Shown here piece after piece: positions 36,296-45,089 of a DNA stretch of 64,000 nt (positions are counted from its first letter, which is position 1; each line of letters starts with the position of its first letter). Both the position numbers and the translations under genes were made by a program. The stretch lies in NCBI RefSeq assembly GCF_022869805.1, contig NZ_CP094974.1:310001-374000 (forward strand), in the 5' to 3' direction. The notes beneath the pieces are model-generated. The model searched no databases. It saw only the letters and a list, made by a program, of their open reading frames with translations, and was not told where the DNA came from. This DNA comes from Halosolutus halophilus. GTDB taxonomy: Archaea; Halobacteriota; Halobacteria; Halobacteriales; Natrialbaceae.

Positions 36296-36541
36296 ATGAG
36301 ACGACACGTAGTACTCGCGATCGTGGTCAGCATCGGGCTGCTCGTCGGAGCGGCCGGAACGGCAGCGGCAACGCCGGGGGAGGGTCCGCCGGACGACCTC
36401 CCGGAGCCGGTTCCCGACTTCGTTTCGGAGTTGCTCGGGGCTATCAGTAGCTTCGTCGACGGCGCGATCGACGCACTCGGTGGCGTCGTTTCCGAGAACA
36501 CGCCCGGGGCGGCCGCACTTCACGGTCCCGTGACGCCGTAA
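36296..36541 (+). CDS. Small secreted protein, function unknown
   Basis: I use the ATG at 36296, giving 81 residues: RRHVVLAIVVSIGLLVGAAG then TAAATPGEG is a Sec-type signal with an AxA-like cleavage site, followed by about 50 mature residues with an amphipathic helix (PDFVSELLGAISSFVDGAID). The upstream extension of the frame has low-complexity, AT-rich sequence and is not supported. It is the first of a run of exported proteins. No family recognised. Confidence 0.55.
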   Translation: MRRHVVLAIVVSIGLLVGAAGTAAATPGEGPPDDLPEPVPDFVSELLGAISSFVDGAIDALGGVVSENTPGAAALHGPVTP

Positions 36542-36731
36542 TCGGGCCGGGCCGTTCTCGCCGCGCTGATCAGATCGTTGATGCTACTCGTAACTGACCA
36601 AAAAGCGTATTAGAGTGCCATAGTATACTGAATTTCGTGATCCCCCGGATACGTTTGCAGCGTCTTTTCCTCCGTTTCCCTCCCGTGGATAGATTGCAAA
36701 CGGATCGACTACAGCGGCGTCCTGGACGAGT

Positions 36732-37862
36732 ATGACCGACCGTAACCCCCGATCGATCGTTCGGCTGCTGATCGTCGCTCTCGTGCTCTCGCTGGTCGTT
36801 TCCGGGCCGCTTTCGGTCGCCGGCGCGACCGCCAGTCAGCCGCAGGCACCGTCTCGCGCCGTCGAATCGCCGGACGGATTTTCGGCGAGTCCCGAAGACG
36901 TCGATCCGGACCAGGTCCGGATGAACGTCGCCCTGGCGGCCGACGGCTCCGCCGAGTGGACCGTGGAATTCTGGGTCGAACTCGACGACAACGAATCGAC
37001 GGAGGCCTTCGAGTCGGTCGCGACCGATATCGACGAGGATCCGGAGCCGTACCTGACGCGGTTTGCCGATCGGATCGATACGACGGTCGCCACGGCGAGC
37101 AACGCGACGGACCGGGAGATGTCGATCGACGGGTTCGCCGTCGAGACGGAACGGCAGTCGCTGGCCCGCGAGTACGGCATCATCAGGTACACGTTCGATT
37201 GGCGCGGGTTCGCCGTCGTGGACGGCACCGAACTGCGCGCCGGGGACGCGATCGAAGGATACTATCTCGACGACGGGACTCGGTTACTGGTTTCGTGGCC
37301 GGAGGAATACGAACTGACGAGCGCGAGCCCCGAACCGGACGCTCATCGAGAGAACGCGGTCATCTGGCGCGGGTCGCGGACGGATTTCGTCTCCGACGAG
37401 CCCCGTGTGGTCGTCTCGAGCGGGGGGGCGGGACCGTCGCTGTCGACGATCGCGCTCGGCGTCGCCGTTCTCGGAGTATTCGGACTCGGCGTCGCGGTGT
37501 GGTATCGCCGGCAGGGATCGGGCGGCGTTCCCGCTCCAGTTCCGGGCGGCAACGGCGACGACGGCGACGCAGCGGGCGGCGCGGCGACGGCCGATCGGGA
37601 CGCGGAAGCCGAACGGGCCGTTCCGGACGAGTTCCTGAGTAATGAAGAGCGCGTCCTCCGACTGCTCGAGGACCGCGGCGGCCGCATGAAACAACAGGAC
37701 GTCGTCTCGGAACTCGGCTGGACCGACGCGAAGACGAGCAAGGTCGTCAGCGGGTTGCGCGAGGAGGGAAAACTCGAGTCGTTCCGACTGGGTCGTGAGA
37801 ACGTGCTCACGCTTCCCGAGCAGCGAGACGCGGTGCTCGAGTTCGGGGAGCAACGCGACTGA
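36732..37862 (+). CDS. Membrane-anchored winged-helix regulator with extracellular sensor-like domain
   Basis: This 376-residue protein has a signal/anchor helix (RLLIVALVLSLVVSGPLSVAG), then an extracellular beta-domain of about 180 residues with the pattern VALAADGSAEWTVEFWVEL, YLTRFADRI and ATDREMSIDGFAVE, then a transmembrane helix (LSTIALGVAVLGVFGLGVAVW), a Gly/Ala/Asp-rich cytoplasmic linker and a C-terminal winged helix (EERVLRLLEDRGGRMKQQDV, then SELGWTDAKTSKVVSGLREE). From memory, haloarchaeal proteins of this plan are catalogued with DUF7345 and DUF7343 domains. The design implies signal sensing outside and DNA binding inside. The outer domain is shared with the PGF-CTERM protein at 38810. 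Confidence 0.8.
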   Translation: MTDRNPRSIVRLLIVALVLSLVVSGPLSVAGATASQPQAPSRAVESPDGFSASPEDVDPDQVRMNVALAADGSAEWTVEFWVELDDNESTEAFESVATDIDEDPEPYLTRFADRIDTTVATASNATDREMSIDGFAVETERQSLAREYGIIRYTFDWRGFAVVDGTELRAGDAIEGYYLDDGTRLLVSWPEEYELTSASPEPDAHRENAVIWRGSRTDFVSDEPRVVVSSGGAGPSLSTIALGVAVLGVFGLGVAVWYRRQGSGGVPAPVPGGNGDDGDAAGGAATADRDAEAERAVPDEFLSNEERVLRLLEDRGGRMKQQDVVSELGWTDAKTSKVVSGLREEGKLESFRLGRENVLTLPEQRDAVLEFGEQRD

Positions 37863-38039
37863 GGGGAGTCCCGCGATCGACGGGCAAACCAGCACGATCG
37901 CACGACGGCGACGGACCGTTTCGCCCAATTTACGACCGTTGCCGGCGCTCGACAACGGTGTCAAACGTCGTTAATAGTCGTTGAATCGGAGTGATAATCG
38001 ACCCTGTATATGGAGCGGTAGCTCCACGTCCCAATCGTC

Positions 38040-38807
38040 ATGAAGCGACCAACGACGATCGTACTTGCACTGCTACTCGCCGTCTCGATGGCGGCGGTGC
38101 CCCTCGCGGCTGCCGACGTCGGCGCGGCCGCGAACGCACAGGAACAGGACACCGAGGACGAGGACGTCGCACCCGGTGAACAACTGTCCGCCGTCGTCGG
38201 CGTTCAGGAGGCCGAACTGGACGGTGAACTCGCGGAGCGCACGTACGGGATCAAGGTCGCCTCCGCACAGACAGAGGACGCCAAAGCCGACGTCGTCCTG
38301 GAGCAGCAGGCCGACGTCGAGGAACGCATCGCGGACATCGAGAACCGCACCGAGGAACTGAACGCCTCCTACGAAGCCGGCGAAATCACACGCGGACAGT
38401 ACAAAGCCGAGATGGCCGCCGTCGCGGTGGAACAGAAGACGACCGAACGGCTGGCCAACGGTACGGTAGCGACCGCCGGCGAACTGGAGAGGCCCGAAGA
38501 GAACGGTATCGACGTCGAGGCGATTCAGATGCTCGCGGAAAACGCGAGCGAACTCGGCGGTCCGGAAGTCGCCGAAATCGCGACGTCGATCGCCGGTGAG
38601 GGCGTCGGTCAGCCGGTCGACGCGGATCGAGAGCCCGGCGCGCCGATCGAACTACCGGAAGCGGGTCCCGATGCGCCGGCTGACGACGCTTCGGACGTGG
38701 ATACGCCTGCGGACGACGACGAAACTGACGGCAACGAAACGAACGCCGAAGAGCCGGGATCCGAGGCCGGCAACGATGAGCCGACGAACGACGACGAGAA
38801 CCAGTAA
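38040..38807 (+). CDS. Secreted acidic protein with coiled-coil segment
   Basis: This 255-residue exported protein has a clear Sec signal (TTIVLALLLAVSMAAVPLAAA) and AxA-like cleavage. Residues from about 50 to 150 are helical: AVVGVQEAELDGELAERTYG, then VVLEQQADVEERIADIENRT, and the final third is Asp/Glu/Asn/Pro-rich and probably extended and disordered. A ribosome binding site is not obvious. Only two bases separate its TAA from the ATG of the next gene, so the pair is transcribed together. Possibly a member of the haloarchaeal DUF7096 group; this is from memory. Confidence 0.68.
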   Translation: MKRPTTIVLALLLAVSMAAVPLAAADVGAAANAQEQDTEDEDVAPGEQLSAVVGVQEAELDGELAERTYGIKVASAQTEDAKADVVLEQQADVEERIADIENRTEELNASYEAGEITRGQYKAEMAAVAVEQKTTERLANGTVATAGELERPEENGIDVEAIQMLAENASELGGPEVAEIATSIAGEGVGQPVDADREPGAPIELPEAGPDAPADDASDVDTPADDDETDGNETNAEEPGSEAGNDEPTNDDENQ

Positions 38808-38809
38808 GA

Positions 38810-39532
38810 ATGGGACGATGGATCGTCGCTTTCGGCGTGCTCGTCGTGCTCTCGGGGCTCCTGGTTTCACCGGTTTCAGGTGCCGGTGCGACGGCCAGCG
38901 ATCCCGCCGATACCGACGAACCCACGTTGCACGTCGAACTGACGGCCGACGGTGATGCCACCGTCTCGCTCGTCAGCGTGTACGACCTCACAGACGAGGA
39001 CGAGCGCGACGCGTTCGAGACGCTCGAATCCGACGACGAGACCCGCACAGAACTGCTCGATCGATTTACCGCTCGAATGCAGCCGGTCGCCGCGAACGCG
39101 AGCGACGACGTCGACCGCGAGATGACGGTTACGGCGGATTCGATCGACGTCCGCACGACGGACGACGATCGCGGCGTCGTCGTGCTCTCGGTGACCTGGG
39201 CGCAACTCGCGGCGGTCGAGGACGATCGGCTCGTCGTGACCGAGCCGTTCGCGAGCGGGTACGAGACCGATCGGACGGTCGTCGTCGCCGGGCCGGACGG
39301 GTCGACGATCGAGACTGCGACGCCGGAGCCTGACACCGAGTCGGACGGACAGGCGAGCTGGGACGCCGGGACCGAGTTCGACGGGTTCGAAGCGGCGTTC
39401 TCGCTGTCCGCCGAGGAGACCGGCGGCGACGAGACCGACGCCGCCGACGACTCGCTTCCCGGATTCGGCGTTCCGATAACGGCTGCGACCCTGCTCGCGC
39501 TGATCGGGATCGGAATCCGTCGCGACGAGTGA
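38810..39532 (+). CDS. PGF-CTERM surface protein with DUF7345-like domain
   Basis: This 240-residue protein has a signal peptide (WIVAFGVLVVLSGLLVSPVSG), an extracellular domain beginning LHVELTADGDATVSLVS, then LLDRFTARMQPVAANASDD and VDREMTVTADSIDV, and a C-terminal sorting signal LPGFGVPITAATLLALIGIG ending in basic residues. That PGF motif plus helix is the substrate for archaeosortase A, which exchanges it for a lipid anchor. The extracellular domain matches the sensor domain of the regulator at 36732, which suggests related ligands or direct pairing. It follows the coiled-coil protein by two bases. Confidence 0.78.
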   Translation: MGRWIVAFGVLVVLSGLLVSPVSGAGATASDPADTDEPTLHVELTADGDATVSLVSVYDLTDEDERDAFETLESDDETRTELLDRFTARMQPVAANASDDVDREMTVTADSIDVRTTDDDRGVVVLSVTWAQLAAVEDDRLVVTEPFASGYETDRTVVVAGPDGSTIETATPEPDTESDGQASWDAGTEFDGFEAAFSLSAEETGGDETDAADDSLPGFGVPITAATLLALIGIGIRRDE

Positions 39533-39798
39533 CGTCCGATTCGCGTTCGATAACGCATTTTTCGTGTCCCCGACTGACGACCGGTCGCAGGTCCCGTTTC
39601 GATCGGGACCGGATCCGAACCCGGTGTTTCACGGCCGCTATCGAGGGCGTCGAAAGCGCCGGAGGCCGAGAACTCCCTCGTGAAACGTGGTTCGGTTCGC
39701 ACCGACGGACCGAACGGTCGTCGTGAGACGATCACATCGAGCCCCTTTCGTGCCGGACGATCAAGTACGATCAGCGCGGGCCGCGACCCCGCAACCAG

Positions 39799-40506
39799 TC
39801 ACTCGATCCGCCCGCCAGTCAGTCGAACGACGCCGAACACGTGCGTTTCGTCCGCGATCGCTGTCGATCGATCGCGCAGACGTGTGTGGGCGGCGTCGAT
39901 CTTCGCGTCGAGTCGCCGGTGCGGGTCGTCCTCGTACCGGAATTTCGTCGTGGGCGGCGTCGAGAGGACGACGATCGCCCGGAAGACGGCGTTGACGGGC
40001 GGGGCGTACCATTTCCTGCTGCTCGCGGCGTTGGCGAGCACGACGTGTCCGCCCGGCCCGACGAGGTCACACCAGTCGTCGACCGCGCCTGCCGGATCCG
40101 CGAGCATCCCGACGACGAACGTGGCCAGGATCGCGTCTGGGATCCCGCGATCGTCGTCTGCGTCGATTCCATCGATCTCGTTCGCGCGGCCGATCGGCGG
40201 TTGCGTCGCGTCGCCACGGACCACGTGGACGTTGTCGTATGCGGCGGTGAGGTCGCGAGCACGATCGAGGACCGGCCGGGTGAAGTCGACGCCGATAACG
40301 GTTCCCTCGGGACCGACTCGCTCCCGCAGGTACGGCAGGTTCGCCCCCGTGCCACATCCCATCTCGACGACGGTGTCGCCGCGATCGAGCCGACAGGCGG
40401 CGGCCGCACGCCGGCGAAGTCGCGGAATACCGGGCGTCCGGCGGGCGACCAGGTCGTAGAATCGCGCCCAGCGGCCGTAGAACTCCTGTGCGGTTTCCGA
40501 GCCCAT
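39799..40506 (-). CDS. Class I SAM-dependent methyltransferase
   Basis: This 235-residue methyltransferase has motif I as TVVEMGCGTGANLPYLRERV, motif II VIGVDFTRPVLDRA, and the NVHVVRGDATQPP loop, as in UbiE/COQ5-like or phospholipid N-methyltransferase-like enzymes. It begins FYGRWARFYDLVARRTPG, a sequence common in quinone methyltransferases. It is co-directional with the ThiR-like gene, about 20 bases downstream of its stop, so they may be co-transcribed. Substrate unknown. Confidence 0.86.
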   Translation of the reverse strand: MGSETAQEFYGRWARFYDLVARRTPGIPRLRRRAAAACRLDRGDTVVEMGCGTGANLPYLRERVGPEGTVIGVDFTRPVLDRARDLTAAYDNVHVVRGDATQPPIGRANEIDGIDADDDRGIPDAILATFVVGMLADPAGAVDDWCDLVGPGGHVVLANAASSRKWYAPPVNAVFRAIVVLSTPPTTKFRYEDDPHRRLDAKIDAAHTRLRDRSTAIADETHVFGVVRLTGGRIE

Positions 40507-40525
40507 GTGCGTTCCCCGCCGAGTA

Positions 40526-41425
40526 TCAGATGAGCGATCTGGTCGTGTCCGCGACGGACTCCGCGTCCGGACCCAGGACGTAGATGAGCGGTTCGATTCC
40601 CATGCCGCCGGTCTGGTACAGCACGGACGCGTCCGGTTCGTCCGCCAGCGCGGCGCCGATACTCGAGGGGACGTCGTCGGCTTCGTCGAACTCGGCGGTA
40701 ACGTGGCCGCGTTCGGTCAGTTCGGCGAGCAACTTGGGATCGTACCTGACGTTGATCGCCGCCGCGGCGTCCGCACCGTGGCGGCGCGCCGCAAGGAGCA
40801 CGGTTGCGACGTGTTCGGAGACGCCGAACTCGGGATCGGCCGGCACCGTCGCCTTCCCTTTCACGTCGAAGATACGACCGGGAACGCCGGCGACGTCGTC
40901 GATGTCGTCCGCATCCGGCGTACAGGCGACGAGGTTCGAGCCGACGGCGGGGATCAGCCCGGCGAACCCGCTCGCGTTCTCGAGGAGCCGTAACCCGCGC
41001 CGGAGCGAGGAGAGGACCCGTTCGCTGGTCCGGAGGTCGCTCTCCGGATCGTGCACCCGAAAATTCGAGCCGTGGTCGGCGAGTTCCGGCACGGCCTCCT
41101 CGTGCAACTGAGCGAGGAGGTCGCCGCCCTGCTCGAGTTCCCGGATCAGGACCTCGATCTCGATCAGCGCCCGGACCGGCCTGACGTCGCCGGCCGCGAG
41201 CCCGTCGGCGAGTTCGTCGACGAGGGCCTCGACGCGCTCGTCCGTCGCGATGCGCTCGTTGACGGTGACGTCGCCGTGGGCGTACTTCGACACTGCGCTC
41301 TGGCTGATCCCGAGCACCTCCGCGACCTCGCTCTGGGTCAGCCCGCGTTCGCGGAGCGCACCGGCGAGCAGCGACCGGACGGTCGGAAGGAACTCATCGA
41401 CGACGATCTCTTCGGCGAATCGCAT
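40526..41425 (-). CDS. thiR: ThiR-like transcriptional regulator (XRE-type HTH fused to ThiN domain)
   Basis: This 299-residue protein has an N-terminal helix-turn-helix (LTQSEVAEVLGISQSAVSKY, residues about 29-48) and a C-terminal ThiN domain starting near ERVLSSLRRGLRLLENASGF, with GLIPAVGSNLVACTPDADDI and the GGMGIEPLIYVLGPDAESVA tail. ThiR is a described archaeal repressor that uses the ThiN domain to sense thiamine phosphate and controls thiamine biosynthesis and transport genes. The thi4 gene 7 kb away is the obvious candidate target. Whether the ThiN domain is also catalytic cannot be read here; regulators usually lack that activity. Confidence 0.82.
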   Translation of the reverse strand: MRFAEEIVVDEFLPTVRSLLAGALRERGLTQSEVAEVLGISQSAVSKYAHGDVTVNERIATDERVEALVDELADGLAAGDVRPVRALIEIEVLIRELEQGGDLLAQLHEEAVPELADHGSNFRVHDPESDLRTSERVLSSLRRGLRLLENASGFAGLIPAVGSNLVACTPDADDIDDVAGVPGRIFDVKGKATVPADPEFGVSEHVATVLLAARRHGADAAAAINVRYDPKLLAELTERGHVTAEFDEADDVPSSIGAALADEPDASVLYQTGGMGIEPLIYVLGPDAESVADTTRSLI

Positions 41426-41669
41426 CTGTTGCTCGACCGTACGAGTGCCCGGCGGATAACTGTAGTGTCATCGAGAGCGATCGTGCCCCCGAGTCGCCCG
41501 GTTCGATCTCCCAGACGCGGGTTCCGACGGGCAGCTACCGGGATCAGGACGTGGACCAGAAAATATCGGAATCCAGGTTTCGAGGGGCGGACGCTCGGTC
41601 CCGATCGCTCGCCGGGCCAGGGACGCGACACACGATTTATACGGGTGCCAGGAAAACGTACGGGGAACG

Positions 41670-42050
41670 ATGACAGGCAGATCCGTCGTCCTCGCGATCG
41701 CATCGGGCGTCGCCACGTTTCTCGTCGTCTCGACGCTCGTCACCGAACTCACCCACCAGCTGGGCGGATTTGCCGTACTCCTCGGGGTCTTCGTGGGTGC
41801 CCTCGCCGGGGCCATCGCGACGGCCGGCGTCACCGCGGATCTCACGGGCGAGGCCCCGCCGCGACGCCGTCGCGTCACCGGCGCGTTCGCCGGGTTCATG
41901 ATCGGCTTCGTCGCCGGAGTCGCCCTGGCGACGTGGCTCGCGGGCCTCGCTGCGAACGCGTCGCTCGGGGTCGGCGTCGTCGTCGGGCTCCTCCTCGGTG
42001 CCTGGGTCGCACTCCGGGGACCGGCAGCGACGACCGAAGCGCAGCTATAA
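41670..42050 (+). CDS. Small integral membrane protein, function unknown
   Basis: This 126-residue protein is four hydrophobic helices: SVVLAIASGVATFLVVSTLV, FAVLLGVFVGALAGAIATAG, GAFAGFMIGFVAGVALATWL and SLGVGVVVGLLLGAWVALRG, with a charged loop (TGEAPPRRRRVT) in the middle. The halves may be related by duplication of a two-helix unit. No family recognised. It is convergent with dcd. Confidence 0.65.
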   Translation: MTGRSVVLAIASGVATFLVVSTLVTELTHQLGGFAVLLGVFVGALAGAIATAGVTADLTGEAPPRRRRVTGAFAGFMIGFVAGVALATWLAGLAANASLGVGVVVGLLLGAWVALRGPAATTEAQL

Positions 42051-42113
42051 CGCGACGCTCGCCGCGGTACAGGCGCGACGCGTCGAACCAGCCGATCCCC
42101 GCACCTTCCGTCG

Positions 42114-42716
42114 TCAGTTCTCGCGCTCGAGCTGGTCGCCGCCGAACTCGTCGTCGCTCTGGATGCGCGACGCCTGCGGGCCGTCTTGGTCCTGGTACTT
42201 CGAGCCCCGATCGCTTCCATAGGGCCGATCGGCGGGGGTCTTGAGTTCCGTGAACGTGAGCTGCGAGACGCGCATCCCCGGCGTGAGCGCGACGGGTGCC
42301 GTGCCGAGGTTGGAGAGTTCGAGCGTGATCTGGCCCCTGTAGCCGGGATCGCACAGCCCCGCTGTGGCGTGCACTACCACGGCGAGGCGGCCCAGCGACG
42401 ATCGACCCTCGACGTGGGCGATCAGGTCGGCCGGGATCTCGACGCGCTCGTAGGTCGTCCCGAGCACGAAGTCACCGGGGTGGAGGATGAAGTCGTCGCC
42501 GTCCTCGACGATCGTTTCGGTGACGTACTCGTCGACCTCCTGTTCGGAGTTGGGGTGGATACAGGGGATGTTCGTCCGCTGGAACTCGAGGAACTCGCGT
42601 CCCAGTCGGAGGTCGACGCTGGCGGGCTGGATCTGCAGGTCCGGGTCGTCCAGCGGTTCGACGACGAGGTCGCCGGCCTCGAGCCGATCGAGAATGTCCG
42701 CGTCGGAGAGGATCAT
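42114..42716 (-). CDS. dcd: dCTP deaminase
   Basis: This 200-residue enzyme converts dCTP to dUTP in pyrimidine nucleotide synthesis. The start is the ATG at 42716 ([21 protein letters not shown]), the family's usual N-terminus, with a TATA-like box about 25 bases upstream. The trimeric active site is seen in [20 protein letters not shown] and [16 protein letters not shown], the Glu in ITLE being the catalytic base; the [11 protein letters not shown] segment is the nucleotide loop. Archaeal relatives may be bifunctional with dUTPase activity; that is not decided here. Confidence 0.95.
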   Translation of the reverse strand: MILSDADILDRLEAGDLVVEPLDDPDLQIQPASVDLRLGREFLEFQRTNIPCIHPNSEQEVDEYVTETIVEDGDDFILHPGDFVLGTTYERVEIPADLIAHVEGRSSLGRLAVVVHATAGLCDPGYRGQITLELSNLGTAPVALTPGMRVSQLTFTELKTPADRPYGSDRGSKYQDQDGPQASRIQSDDEFGGDQLEREN

Positions 42717-42740
42717 TACGCGGGCAGTGGCCGTGGTGGT

Positions 42741-42776
42741 TCGTAAAACCCCACGATCCGGATCATCGAGATTATA
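42741..42776. promoter_or_regulatory. Divergent TATA boxes of dcd and pth2
   Basis: In the 84-base gap, TTTTACG (minus strand, about 42742-42748) lies about 25 bases from the dcd ATG, and ATTATA (plus, 42771-42776) lies about 25 bases before the pth2 ATG at 42801. Both spacings predict leaderless or very short-leader transcripts. Confidence 0.55.
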
Positions 42777-42800
42777 GGCTGCCGTCACGTCTGCCTCCGC

Positions 42801-43139
42801 ATGAAACAGGCAATCGTCGCCCGCACCGACGTCGGAATGGGTCGGGGAAAGCTCGCCGCACAGGTCGCCCACGCGTCGCTGTCGGCCTACGAGAAAGCCG
42901 ACAGTCAGCTACGGCGCCAGTGGAAGCAAGGCGGCCAGAAGAAGGTCGTCCTGAAAGGCGAGAGCGAACGTCAACTCCACGAACTCTCGGAGATCGCGGA
43001 CAGCGAGGGGATTCCGAACGCGCTCGTTCGCGACGCGGGTCACACGCAACTCGAACCGGGTACCGTCACCGCGCTGGCCGTCGGCCCGGCCGCGGACGAT
43101 CGCGTCGATCGGGTCACCGGCGACCTCTCGCTGTTTTGA
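42801..43139 (+). CDS. pth2: Peptidyl-tRNA hydrolase (Pth2 type)
   Basis: This 112-residue enzyme frees tRNA from peptidyl-tRNAs that drop off ribosomes. The Pth2 fold is shown by [20 protein letters not shown], then [20 protein letters not shown], then [20 protein letters not shown], and the terminal [20 protein letters not shown] with the catalytic Asp-containing D-x-G-x-T motif. Divergent from dcd with a well-spaced TATA box. Full length. Confidence 0.96.
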   Translation: MKQAIVARTDVGMGRGKLAAQVAHASLSAYEKADSQLRRQWKQGGQKKVVLKGESERQLHELSEIADSEGIPNALVRDAGHTQLEPGTVTALAVGPAADDRVDRVTGDLSLF

Positions 43140-43200
43140 ATCGCGGTCCCGTTTCGCCGGCTCGCCAACGTCTTTTCCGCCGGGGACCGTGACTGCTGGT

Positions 43201-43869
43201 ATGGCGACCGGCCCACACGGCGACCAGCCGATCGAACGCGCAGGCCCCGACCTCGCCGACGCGTCGGCGGCGATGATCCTCGTCCACGGCCGCGGCGCAC
43301 GCGCCCGCGGCATGCTCGGACTGGCAGACGAGATCGGTCACGACGACGTCGCGTACGTCGCACCCCAGGCCCAGCGCGGCAGTTGGTACCCCAACTCCTT
43401 CCTCGCCGACCTGGAGGACAACCAACCCCACCTCGACTCCGCGCTCGAACTGCTGGACGAAACGGTCGCCGACGTGACCACGGGCGAACTCGACGGGAAC
43501 GGGAGCGGTGACGGGATCCCCCTCGAACGGACGATCCTGCTCGGGTTCTCGCAGGGTGGCTGTCTCGCGACCGAGTACGCGGCCCGGAACGCCGATCGGT
43601 ACGGCGGGGTGGTCGCGCTCAGCGGGGGGCTGATCGGCCCCGAGGGGACGCCGCGGGAGTACGACGGGTCGATGGACCGCACGCCGGTGTTCATCGGCTG
43701 TGGCGATCAGGACCCGCACATTCCGGTCGATCGGGTCGAGGAGTCGGCGCGAGTGTTCGAGGACCTCGACGCGGAGATGGAGAAACGGATCTACGAGGGC
43801 GTCGGCCACACGGTGCTGGAGGACGAACTGGAGTTCGTCCGGGACCTCGTTGCCGACGTCGCGGACTGA
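43201..43869 (+). CDS. Carboxylesterase/phospholipase-like alpha/beta hydrolase
   Basis: I use the ATG at 43201 (ATGPHGDQPIERAGPDL); a GTG at 43189 is the alternative. The 222-residue protein has the strand AAMILVHGRGARARGMLGLA, the nucleophile elbow LLGFSQGGCLATEYA (G-x-S-x-G), and Asp/His in PVFIGCGDQDPHIPVDRVEE and YEGVGHTVLEDEL. This is the small carboxylesterase/lysophospholipase family. Substrate unknown. It follows pth2 by about 60 bases. Confidence 0.88.
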   Translation: MATGPHGDQPIERAGPDLADASAAMILVHGRGARARGMLGLADEIGHDDVAYVAPQAQRGSWYPNSFLADLEDNQPHLDSALELLDETVADVTTGELDGNGSGDGIPLERTILLGFSQGGCLATEYAARNADRYGGVVALSGGLIGPEGTPREYDGSMDRTPVFIGCGDQDPHIPVDRVEESARVFEDLDAEMEKRIYEGVGHTVLEDELEFVRDLVADVAD

Positions 43870-43954
43870 TCGATCGACGTACTGACCGATCGGCTTCCGG
43901 ACCAGTCCGATCCGGCTAGGAGCAGTTATGCCGTGTGGAGTGGTTCCGTCACAC

Positions 43955-45028
43955 ATGCGAGCAGCAGCGTATCACGATCGAGGAGACATCCGCGTCGAGG
44001 ACGTCGCCGAAGGAAGCGTCGGGCCGGAACAGGTTCGGATCGAAGTCGACTCCTGTGGGATCTGTGGCTCGGACCTCCACGAGTACGCCGCCGGACCGAT
44101 CTTCGTTCCCGAGGGCGACCCGCACCCGGTTTCGGGAGAGACGGCACCGATCAGGATGGGCCACGAGTACAGCGGCACCGTCACCGAGGTCGGATCGGCA
44201 GTCACCGACCTGGAATCCGGAGACGCCGTCGCCGTCAACCCCATCCTCTACTGCGGCGAGTGCCGTCAGTGTCGGCGAGGTGACTACCACATCTGCGATT
44301 CGATCGGGTTCCTCGGCCTCTCGGGCGGCGACGGCGGATTCGCCGAGAGCGCCGTCATCGACGCAGAGCACGCCGTTCCCCTCGGTGACGAGGTTCCGAT
44401 CGAGCACGGCGCGCTCGTCGAGCCGCTGGCCGTCGGTTTGCACGCGGTTCGTCGCTCGGGGCTCCAGGCGGGCGACGCGGTGGCGGTGTTCGGGAGCGGA
44501 CCGATCGGACTGGCCGTGATCCAGTGTGCCCGGGCGGCCGGCGCGGGGACGATCTACGTCTCCGAGCCGCGTGATGCCAGGCGCGACCGCGCGGCGGACT
44601 GCGGCGCGGACGAACTCGTCGATCCGTCGAGTACGGACGCCGTCGAGTCCATTACGTCGGCTACCGGCGGCGGCGTCGACGTCGCGTTCGAGGTCGCGGG
44701 CGTCGAGGCCTCGTTCAACGCAGCGATCGAGAGCACCGCCCCGGGCGGCCGAACGACGATCGTGAGCATCTGGGAAGAGGAGGTGAGCACCCATCCGAAC
44801 GCCCTCGTTCTCGGCGAGCGAACGGTGACCGGGACCCTCGCGTACCTCGGCGGGCCGCGGGCCGACGAGGAGTACGGGATGGTGATCGAGATGCTCGCGG
44901 ACGGTCGGCTCGATCCGGAGCCGTTCATCACCGGCCGTATCGGTCTCGAAGAGATCGTCGACGAGGGGTTCGAGCGGCTTCTTGATCCCGAGAGCGACCA
45001 CGTGAAGATCCTTGTCAAACCGAACTGA
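43955..45028 (+). CDS. Zinc-dependent alcohol dehydrogenase (2,3-butanediol dehydrogenase-like)
   Basis: The start at 43955 gives a 357-residue medium-chain dehydrogenase. The catalytic zinc ligands are in DSCGICGSDLHEY and RMGHEYSGTV; the structural zinc lobe is NPILYCGECRQCRRGDYHIC. The NAD-binding Rossmann motif is VAVFGSGPIGLAVIQ. The sequence resembles (R,R)-butanediol and sorbitol dehydrogenases (HGALVEPLAVGLHAV). Exact substrate unknown. Confidence 0.9.
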   Translation: MRAAAYHDRGDIRVEDVAEGSVGPEQVRIEVDSCGICGSDLHEYAAGPIFVPEGDPHPVSGETAPIRMGHEYSGTVTEVGSAVTDLESGDAVAVNPILYCGECRQCRRGDYHICDSIGFLGLSGGDGGFAESAVIDAEHAVPLGDEVPIEHGALVEPLAVGLHAVRRSGLQAGDAVAVFGSGPIGLAVIQCARAAGAGTIYVSEPRDARRDRAADCGADELVDPSSTDAVESITSATGGGVDVAFEVAGVEASFNAAIESTAPGGRTTIVSIWEEEVSTHPNALVLGERTVTGTLAYLGGPRADEEYGMVIEMLADGRLDPEPFITGRIGLEEIVDEGFERLLDPESDHVKILVKPN

Positions 45029-45089
45029 CGACACAGCCTCGTTCTCGAGGCCCCACCGGCGGCCGCCAGACGCCGCTCGACAGCGACGG

